The notes under the pieces were generated by a model. That model saw only the letters and a list, made by a program, of their open reading frames with translations, was not told where the DNA came from and ran no database searches. The position numbers were made by a program, and so were the translations under genes. Below are positions 57,223 through 64,000 of a stretch of 64,000 nt of DNA, one piece after another. The stretch lies in contig CAMNTQ010000008.1 in the NCBI GenBank assembly GCA_946558695.1, forward strand, positions 1 through 64,000, read 5' to 3'. Source of the DNA: an uncultured Lachnospiraceae bacterium (GTDB lineage: Bacteria; Bacillota; Clostridia; Lachnospirales; Lachnospiraceae). Positions within the stretch are counted from its first letter, which is position 1. Each line of letters opens with the position of its first letter.

Positions 57223-58779
57223 TTATCCTTGTTCCGGTTCTTTCACTTGTCCGTTCTTTTTTACTGACATCTTATGCAGCACATAGATAACCGGTACTAA
57301 CACCACGATTCCGCCAACCAGAGTAAGAGGCGTTGAAACCCATCCTGCGATCAAGAACAGGATGCCGCAGACGATTCCTGCTGTCACTGCATAAGGCATC
57401 TGCGTCTCAAAGTGGTCGATATGATCGCATGCCGCTCCGATCGATGCCATGATCGTTGTATCAGAAATCGGCGAGCAATGGTCTCCTACAACCGAACCGC
57501 TGATGATCGCTGCACTGATCACCGGAAGAGATACGCCTAAGTTAATTGCCATCGGCATACCGATCGGGAAGAGGATCGCCATCGTACCCCAGGAAGTCCC
57601 TGTTGCAAAGGACATCACCGCGCCCATCAGATACAGGATAAACGCCAGCACTCCCGGATTTAAAAACCCTTGCGTAATCTTAACAAGATAGTCTGCCGTT
57701 CCCATCGTTCCATTTACGCCGGACAGTGACCATGCAAGCGTCAGTACCACGCACATGAACATCATGTTTGCCCAGCCGCCTTCCACAATCTTCATACATT
57801 CGCCGAATGTATAGATCTTGTTTTTGATACACAGGATGATCAGCACGATCAGACCGCTCAAAAAGCCTGACGCAATCGCAGTCCTGATGTCGCTTCCTGC
57901 AACTTTCGTATGCCAGATGCCTAATTTTGTCAGATAAGCAAAGATCACAACTAACAGTACAACCAACGGAATTACCATTGTGCTTACCTTCGCTTTTTCC
58001 GGATCAACCTCCGGTCCCTTTGCTTCACCGCGCATCGGCGTACCGCCCTCTCTGATCGTCTGCCCGGTCTTCATGGCTCTGTTCTGCGCCTTTAACATCG
58101 GGCCGTAATCCCATGATGTAACCGCCATGATTCCGGCCATGATCAGCGTCAGGATCGCATAGAAGTTAAAGGGGATACACTGTGTAAATATCTCAAACCC
58201 ATTGGTATTGGTGATGGCGGCATTCTGAAGCTCCGTGTCAATCAGTCCCTGCGTGTACACGCCCCATCCGATGATGGGAACCAGCGCACAGATTGGCGTG
58301 GTGGTACAGTCCAGTATGTATGAGAACTTTTCTCTGGAAACACGCAGCTTTTCAGCTAACGCCTCAAAGATCGGCCCTACCATCAAAGAGTTTCCGTTAT
58401 CCGTAAACCATACGATCAGACCGCCGATCCAGATTCCTGTCTCGCACTTCATACGGGAATTCACCCATTTTGTCACTTTATTCGTAAATGCATAGGCGCC
58501 GCCTGATTTTGTCAGCAGAGCAACAAACCCTCCTATGATCGTCATCATGATAAGCCCCTGTACATTTACCTCGTCTAATAAAGCGCCGAAGATATAATCG
58601 TGAATCATTGTAGTAAAACCCATCAGCGGATTAAAACCTGCCACGATCGTAGCGCTCACATAGACCGTCACAAACAATGACACAATAATATTTTTTGTCA
58701 AAAGTGCCAGCGCAATGGCAAGCACTGGGGGAACTAATGAAAGTATTCCGTAATTAACAACCGTTTCCACAGCATCCAT
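57223..58779 (-). CDS. NhaC-family Na+/H+ antiporter-like transporter
   Basis: LVPIIGWGVYTQGLID, ATGTSWGTMAILFPIGMPMA, GSVVGDHCSPISDTTIMASIGAACDHIDH. Confidence 0.88.
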   Translation of the reverse strand: MDAVETVVNYGILSLVPPVLAIALALLTKNIIVSLFVTVYVSATIVAGFNPLMGFTTMIHDYIFGALLDEVNVQGLIMMTIIGGFVALLTKSGGAYAFTNKVTKWVNSRMKCETGIWIGGLIVWFTDNGNSLMVGPIFEALAEKLRVSREKFSYILDCTTTPICALVPIIGWGVYTQGLIDTELQNAAITNTNGFEIFTQCIPFNFYAILTLIMAGIMAVTSWDYGPMLKAQNRAMKTGQTIREGGTPMRGEAKGPEVDPEKAKVSTMVIPLVVLLVVIFAYLTKLGIWHTKVAGSDIRTAIASGFLSGLIVLIILCIKNKIYTFGECMKIVEGGWANMMFMCVVLTLAWSLSGVNGTMGTADYLVKITQGFLNPGVLAFILYLMGAVMSFATGTSWGTMAILFPIGMPMAINLGVSLPVISAAIISGSVVGDHCSPISDTTIMASIGAACDHIDHFETQMPYAVTAGIVCGILFLIAGWVSTPLTLVGGIVVLVPVIYVLHKMSVKKNGQVKEPEQG

Positions 58780-58808
58780 ATTCTCTTCCTCCTTTTTGTC
58801 ATTTCACT

Positions 58809-60191
58809 CTAAAAGCTGTCCAGCCATTCCTTCTCTTTTGCAATCTGCCTTCTAACCTCAGATGGGGCCGTTCCGCCGTAAGACACTCTTGCTTCTACAC
58901 ATGCCGGGATACTGATATCACCCAACGTCTCTTTTGTAACTCTGCTGTCAATTTCTTTCAGCTGCTCGTCTGTCAGATCTTCAAAATCGCAATTGTTGTT
59001 CTCACATGCCTTCACCATGCGCCCTACGATAGAGTGCGCCTCCCTGAACGGGATTCCCTGTTTTGCAAAATGCTCCGCGATATCTGTGGCATTTAAGAAA
59101 CCTTTTCCCATCTGCTTTTCAATCTGATCCATCCGAAACTCCGTATTCTCAAGCATCTTTGCGAAAATAGTGATACTCGCCTTCCATGTGTCGATTGCAT
59201 CGAACAGACTCTCCTTGTCCTCTTGAAAATCCTTGTTATAAGCGAGCGGCGTTCCCTTCATAACCGTGAGAAGCTGCATTAAGTCGCCATATACTCGTCC
59301 GACCTTTCCTCTTAAAAGCTCCGCCATATCCGGATTCTTTTTCTGCGGCATGATACTGCTGCCCGTGCAGAAACTATCGTCAATAGCAATATAGGAAAAC
59401 TCCGATGTATTCCACCACGTAAATTCCTCCGCCCATCTTGACAGATGCATCATAGAGATCGCCGCATCACTTAAAAATTCAAGACTGTAATCGCGGTCGC
59501 TTACACTGTCCATCGCATTTTCCGTCGGGGCTGTAAAGCCTAAAAGCTCTGCCGTTCTGTGACGGTTCGTCGGCAGTGTCGTTCCTGCCAGCGCACATGC
59601 TCCCAACGGACAGTAATTCATTCTCTCATAGGTGTCGCTAAGTCTCTGCAAATCTCTCTTAAACATCTGAAAATATGCCATAAATACAAATCCAAGCGTA
59701 ATCGGCTGTGCATGCTGCAGATGCGTGAACCCGATGGTAATCTCATCTGCGTATTTCTCTGCCTTGTCTAAGATAACAGATTCCAGATAGCGCAGGCGGT
59801 CCATAATCTCCTTAATCTCTCTCCTGACGTAGAGCCTTCCGTCAACTTGGCACTGATCGTTCCGGCTTCTCGCTGTGTGAAGCTTTTTTCCCACATCGCC
59901 GATCCTCTGAATCAGCCGGCTCTCGATTCCCATGTGGATATCTTCATCATCCACATTAAATACGATCTCACCGTTTTCAATACTTTTACGGATATCTTCG
60001 AGTCCTGCTATGATCGCATCCTTCTCCTCCATAGAAACGATTCCCTGCTCGCCCAGCATCGTCACGTGAGCAATGCTTCCGTCAATATCGTCATTGTACA
60101 TTCTCTGGTCGAACCCAATAGAGGCATTGAACTTCTTTACAATGTCGTCCATCTCTTTTTCAAATCTGCCTCCCCATAAACTTTCTGCCAT
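58809..60191 (-). CDS. argH: Argininosuccinate lyase (or close family member)
   Basis: LWGGRFEKEMD, HTARSRNDQCQVD, GFTHLQHAQPITLG, GSSIMPQKKNPDMAELLRGK. Confidence 0.88.
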   Translation of the reverse strand: MAESLWGGRFEKEMDDIVKKFNASIGFDQRMYNDDIDGSIAHVTMLGEQGIVSMEEKDAIIAGLEDIRKSIENGEIVFNVDDEDIHMGIESRLIQRIGDVGKKLHTARSRNDQCQVDGRLYVRREIKEIMDRLRYLESVILDKAEKYADEITIGFTHLQHAQPITLGFVFMAYFQMFKRDLQRLSDTYERMNYCPLGACALAGTTLPTNRHRTAELLGFTAPTENAMDSVSDRDYSLEFLSDAAISMMHLSRWAEEFTWWNTSEFSYIAIDDSFCTGSSIMPQKKNPDMAELLRGKVGRVYGDLMQLLTVMKGTPLAYNKDFQEDKESLFDAIDTWKASITIFAKMLENTEFRMDQIEKQMGKGFLNATDIAEHFAKQGIPFREAHSIVGRMVKACENNNCDFEDLTDEQLKEIDSRVTKETLGDISIPACVEARVSYGGTAPSEVRRQIAKEKEWLDSF

Positions 60192-60209
60192 TTTCTTATA
60201 TTCCTCCTT

Positions 60210-61046
60210 TTACTTGTTTTTCAGACAATACTCATAAATTTCGCCGCCCGTCGCGAACCACACGCCTTCATGCCCGGTCATGAATTCTAAAAATTCTCTG
60301 ACCAAAGCCGTCCGTCCCGGACTTCCGGTTGTCTGCGGATCAAGCTGCATAGTGTAGCACAGATTATGATTATAATGTCCTGTAAATTCATCCTTCCAGT
60401 TGGAAAGAACATTACTGTAATTCGCGATACGCCCTTGTCCGAATGGGAATGCCGGACGATAGTTGAATGCAAAATACGGAAGGTCAAAGTTCGCCCACTG
60501 CATCGGGATCTGCAAGATCTCATCCCCGCACTCATTCACATTCATAAAATACGGCCTATCGTCATCAAAAAGGTCACTGGAATAGTTCATTCCATTTTCC
60601 CGCGCTATATTTAGCGTCTCAAGCATAAGATCGCCGATGGGCGCGCGGAATCCCTTTGGCTTCTTACCGCAGGCTTTCTCGATCGCTTCTGCCGCTTTTT
60701 CAATCCGCTTCCTCTGCTCCTCATAGTCAAGCAAAGAAAAATTCTCATACTCATAACCATGGCACGCAATCTCATGACCTCTGTCTGCGATCTCCCTCAA
60801 AGCTTCGGGATAAACTTCCGCCGTCTTCCCCGGAGCGAAAAATGTCGCTTTCATTTCAAACTCGTCAAAAAGATCAAGGAGCCGCGGCAGCCCATGGGAC
60901 ATGCCATATTGACCAAGAGAGAGTGTCTTAGGCATATCCGCCGCTTTCTTATCCAGAGAAAGCCAGAAGAACTCCGCCGAGAGATTCACGGTTATAAATG
61001 CCGCACATTTTTTGCCTTCCGGCAATTTCATACCTTTTGCATACAT
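60210..61046 (-). CDS. Polysaccharide deacetylase-family protein with degenerate catalytic motifs
   Basis: Paralog of the next gene (LSLGQYGMSHGLPRLLDLFDEFEMKATFFAPG, GFRAPIGD, GSPGR) but TVNLSAEF, HGYEYE and LDPQ replace FDLDGD, HGYTHE and MHPQ. Start trimmed to MYAKGMK. Confidence 0.82.
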   Translation of the reverse strand: MYAKGMKLPEGKKCAAFITVNLSAEFFWLSLDKKAADMPKTLSLGQYGMSHGLPRLLDLFDEFEMKATFFAPGKTAEVYPEALREIADRGHEIACHGYEYENFSLLDYEEQRKRIEKAAEAIEKACGKKPKGFRAPIGDLMLETLNIARENGMNYSSDLFDDDRPYFMNVNECGDEILQIPMQWANFDLPYFAFNYRPAFPFGQGRIANYSNVLSNWKDEFTGHYNHNLCYTMQLDPQTTGSPGRTALVREFLEFMTGHEGVWFATGGEIYEYCLKNK

Positions 61047-61051
61047 TGCTT

Positions 61052-61939
61052 TTATACCTCCCCTCTCTCGTCGCTTTCCGAGTCCGTCCGATTCTTCCTC
61101 GGATATGCTTTTTTCCAGTACTCTGCAATCTCGCTTCCTGTTGCCACCCACACGTCTTTGTGAGAAGTCACTTCCTTTAAAACTTCCTCCAACACAAGGT
61201 TTCTCCCCGGCGCTCCAGAAATCTGCGGATGCATTAAGAAAGAAATACACATTCCCATATCATAATAACCTCTGAACTCCCGGATATCGTTATCCTGTAC
61301 GTTTCTGTAGCAGCTGATCCGGTCAAGTCCCGCAGGCTCCGCAGGATATACACTGTATGCCTGCGCTACATAGTCGTCCAGTTCCCATTTTGACGGAATC
61401 TCGACCAGATCAGATTCTTCTCCGTCAAGAATCGTATAATAGGGCTTATCGTCACCCCTCATAGAGCTGGAATAGGAAAATCCCATCTCCGATAAAATAT
61501 ACGGCGTGCGCACATGCCAATCTCCTGACGGTGTACGGAATCCGACCGGCTCCTTTCCTGTAAGCTCCTTAATAATTTTCTGGGTCTTTTCGATAATCTC
61601 CCTCTGTTCCTCTACAGTCTTTTCTACAAATCTCTCATGAGTATACCCGTGATTGCCGATCTCATGTCCGGCTGCGGCAATCCTTTTTACCACTTCCGGA
61701 TTGCACTCTGCCACAAAACCGGGTACATAAAAGGTTGCCTTTACTCCATATTTGTCCATCAGATCCAGTATCATGTCCACACATCTGTTTGGTCCGTACT
61801 GACCGATAGAACGGGCGCGAATCAGCTTTTCTGTATTCGGCTCGTCCGCCGACATATTCCGCCAGATCACGTCACCGTCCAAATCAAAGCTGAACATGAC
61901 CGCGCTCTTTTTGCCCTCCGGCCACTTTACTCTCTCCAT
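61052..61939 (-). CDS. Polysaccharide deacetylase-family protein (PgdA/PuuE-like) with intact motifs
   Basis: FSFDLDGD, GHEIGNHGYTHERF, GFRTPSGDWH, FLMHPQISGAPGR; start trimmed to MERVKWPEG. Confidence 0.87.
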   Translation of the reverse strand: MERVKWPEGKKSAVMFSFDLDGDVIWRNMSADEPNTEKLIRARSIGQYGPNRCVDMILDLMDKYGVKATFYVPGFVAECNPEVVKRIAAAGHEIGNHGYTHERFVEKTVEEQREIIEKTQKIIKELTGKEPVGFRTPSGDWHVRTPYILSEMGFSYSSSMRGDDKPYYTILDGEESDLVEIPSKWELDDYVAQAYSVYPAEPAGLDRISCYRNVQDNDIREFRGYYDMGMCISFLMHPQISGAPGRNLVLEEVLKEVTSHKDVWVATGSEIAEYWKKAYPRKNRTDSESDERGEV

Positions 61940-62032
61940 CCTTTTTACACTCCTTTCTCTTCCGCGGCAGATTTCACTCTGCCGCTTTCCTCTGATCCAT
62001 GGATTGCTCCCTGCCGGCGCACTCACGCAATC

Positions 62033-63208
62033 CTACTTTCTTGCTGCGCCTGTCTTCCTTGCCGCTTCTGCTACAGCCGCCGCTACAGCCTTTCCGACTC
62101 TCTTATCAAATGCCGCTGGTATGATATAGTCCGCATGCAGCTCTTTTGGCGTAATCAGATCCGCTAATGCTCCCGCTGCCGCCAGCTTCATCTCCTCATT
62201 GATCTCACTTGCCCTTACATCGAAGGCTCCGCGGAATATGCCCGGAAACGCCAGCACATTATTGATCTGGTTCGGGAAATCACTTCTTCCTGTCGCCACA
62301 ATCGCCGCCCCGCCTGCTTTCGCATCCTCCGGGAAAATCTCCGGCGTCGGATTTGCACAGGCAAAGATAATTGCATCCTTAGCCATCGTTTTTACCATCT
62401 CAGCCGTCAATGCTCCCGGCGCCGAGACACCGATAAAAATATCCGCTCCTCTTATAACCGTCTCTAATTTGCCTTGAAGCTTTTGCGGATTCGTAAGCCG
62501 GGACATTTTTTCTTTCATAGGATTCATGCCGGCTTCTCTGCCTTCGTAGATTGCGCCGGTACGATCGCACATCGTAATATCCGGGAATCCATAGTTTAAA
62601 AGAAGCCTCGTGATGGAGGTTGCTGCCGCGCCTGCTCCATTTACAACAATCCTCACATCCTCCTTCTTTTTTTCTACCACCTTCAGCGCATTCATCAGTC
62701 CCGCCAGCGTGATCACAGCCGTGCCATGCTGATCATCATGGAATACCGGAATATCACACAACTCTTTTAAACGGTCTTCAATCTCAAAACATCTCGGCGC
62801 CGCGATATCCTCCAGATTAATCCCTCCAAAACTTCCAGAAATGAGATAGATCGTCCTTACAATCTCATCCACATCCTTAGACTTGATACAAAGAGGAAAT
62901 GCATCCACTCCTCCAAACTCCTTAAATAACACACATTTTCCTTCCATAACCGGCATACCCGCCTCCGGTCCAATGTCGCCGAGTCCCAGCACCGCCGTAC
63001 CGTCCGTGACAACCAGACACATGTTGTGCCTTCTGGTCAGTTCATAGGATTTGTCTACATCCTTCTGTATCTCAAGGCAAGGCTGCGCGACTCCCGGCGT
63101 ATACGCCAAAGACAGATCTCTCTCGTCATTGACCGGAACTGTTGATACAACTTCGATCTTCCCTTTCTTCTCGTAATGAAACGATAAACTCTCTTCTGCT
63201 ATTCCCAT
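62033..63208 (-). CDS. NAD(P)-dependent malic enzyme
   Basis: [53 protein letters not shown]. Confidence 0.93.
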   Translation of the reverse strand: MGIAEESLSFHYEKKGKIEVVSTVPVNDERDLSLAYTPGVAQPCLEIQKDVDKSYELTRRHNMCLVVTDGTAVLGLGDIGPEAGMPVMEGKCVLFKEFGGVDAFPLCIKSKDVDEIVRTIYLISGSFGGINLEDIAAPRCFEIEDRLKELCDIPVFHDDQHGTAVITLAGLMNALKVVEKKKEDVRIVVNGAGAAATSITRLLLNYGFPDITMCDRTGAIYEGREAGMNPMKEKMSRLTNPQKLQGKLETVIRGADIFIGVSAPGALTAEMVKTMAKDAIIFACANPTPEIFPEDAKAGGAAIVATGRSDFPNQINNVLAFPGIFRGAFDVRASEINEEMKLAAAGALADLITPKELHADYIIPAAFDKRVGKAVAAAVAEAARKTGAARK

Positions 63209-63409
63209 GCTTTACTCCTTTTCTCCGCCCTGCTCATCCGCTTAGTCACTTAGTCTCTAAGTTATTTATAAACTATTCTTGCTGCTTCGTCAATATCTTT
63301 CAGCAAATTCAACTGTAAGATACAAATTATATGATAAATTTTGTCCATTATTCACATGTCTCATTGGCACTAATGACAAAAAGCGTGATAATTTCTGACA
63401 TTTTACTGT

Positions 63410-64000
63410 CTATTTTAGATTATCAATCGAAGCCTGAAGATGTTCGTACATCAATTTTCCGGCTTCCTTTTCATCTCTTCTCCGGATCGCGCGGATGATC
63501 TGGCGGTGTGATTCTAATTCTTCCTCACCGGACACTGCCTCTAATACATCTGAAAATTTCCCATACATCATATCAAAAATCGCATCTAATACAATTTCCA
63601 AAGTCTGTGTCATAAATATACTGCCCGTTTTTGCAGCATATAATTTATGCAGTTTAAATTCTCCTTCTGTCTTTCCTGTTTCCCGAAAACGCCGCTCAAG
63701 CGCTTTGTACGCCCGTTCCAACTCATCGATATCCTTTTCTGCAGCGTTGCGTATAATCAATTCAACTCCTTTTACCTCTAAGACCTGCCTCACTTCATAG
63801 GCCTCCATCATAGAACAGCGCTCCAGATTCTTGCTCAGGCTTTCCGTGCTCTCGCTTAACTGCGACTGGGTCCGTAAGAATCTCCCCTTTCCCTGATGCG
63901 AAACAATCACTCCCCTGCTCTCCAATACCCGGAAAGCTTCCCTTAAGACATTTCTGCTGACATCTAACTGCTCCATCAATTCTCTCTCCGGCGGAAGCTT
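63410..64000 (-). CDS. GntR/FadR-family transcriptional regulator (truncated by window end)
   Basis: KLPPERELMEQLDVSRNVLREAFRVLESRGVIVSHQGKGRFLR; C-terminal FCD-like helices. The frame stays open to 64000. Confidence 0.88.
   Translation of the reverse strand, partial: KLPPERELMEQLDVSRNVLREAFRVLESRGVIVSHQGKGRFLRTQSQLSESTESLSKNLERCSMMEAYEVRQVLEVKGVELIIRNAAEKDIDELERAYKALERRFRETGKTEGEFKLHKLYAAKTGSIFMTQTLEIVLDAIFDMMYGKFSDVLEAVSGEEELESHRQIIRAIRRRDEKEAGKLMYEHLQASIDNLK

Noticed and set aside
63410-63979. GntR regulator as a complete gene starting at 63979
   Set aside because: The reading frame continues upstream to the window edge with typical KLPPERE sequence, so the annotated Met is internal and the gene is truncated.

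Overview
The window looks like a chromosomal stretch from a low/mid-GC anaerobic Firmicute (Lachnospiraceae-like; inferred from protein style only). No rRNA, tRNA, CRISPR array, phage or intact transposon was recognised. The left ~42 kb is a carbohydrate-catabolism island. It has four modules, each with its own regulator, its own FGGY kinase and a different C-C chemistry, and no recognisable sugar isomerase in any of them. Module 1: glycyl radical enzyme + activase + rhamnulokinase-like kinase + sugar ABC transporter + AraD/FucA aldolase, followed by the start of a DhaK-like gene. Module 2: an AcoAB/E2/E3-type dehydrogenase complex with an FBA-family protein that has lost active-site residues, plus an FGGY kinase. 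Module 3: sugar ABC transporter + split transketolase + GlpK-like kinase + Zn alcohol dehydrogenase. Module 4: a second split transketolase (reverse subunit order) + FGGY kinase + cyclase-family metallohydrolase. Between modules 1 and 2 lies a large repeat-containing surface protein divergent from an AgrA/AgrC-like system with an 11-G tract in its ribosome-binding region. The right ~22 kb carries a NikMNQO-type transporter with larB, an arginine deiminase pathway with an archaeal-type ornithine cyclodeaminase and a regulator with two AraC HTH domains. It continues with an argH / NhaC / Asp-Glu racemase / paired polysaccharide-deacetylase / malic enzyme cluster, in which one deacetylase paralog appears to have lost its catalytic and metal residues. 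All functional assignments are by eye from motifs; no searches were run.
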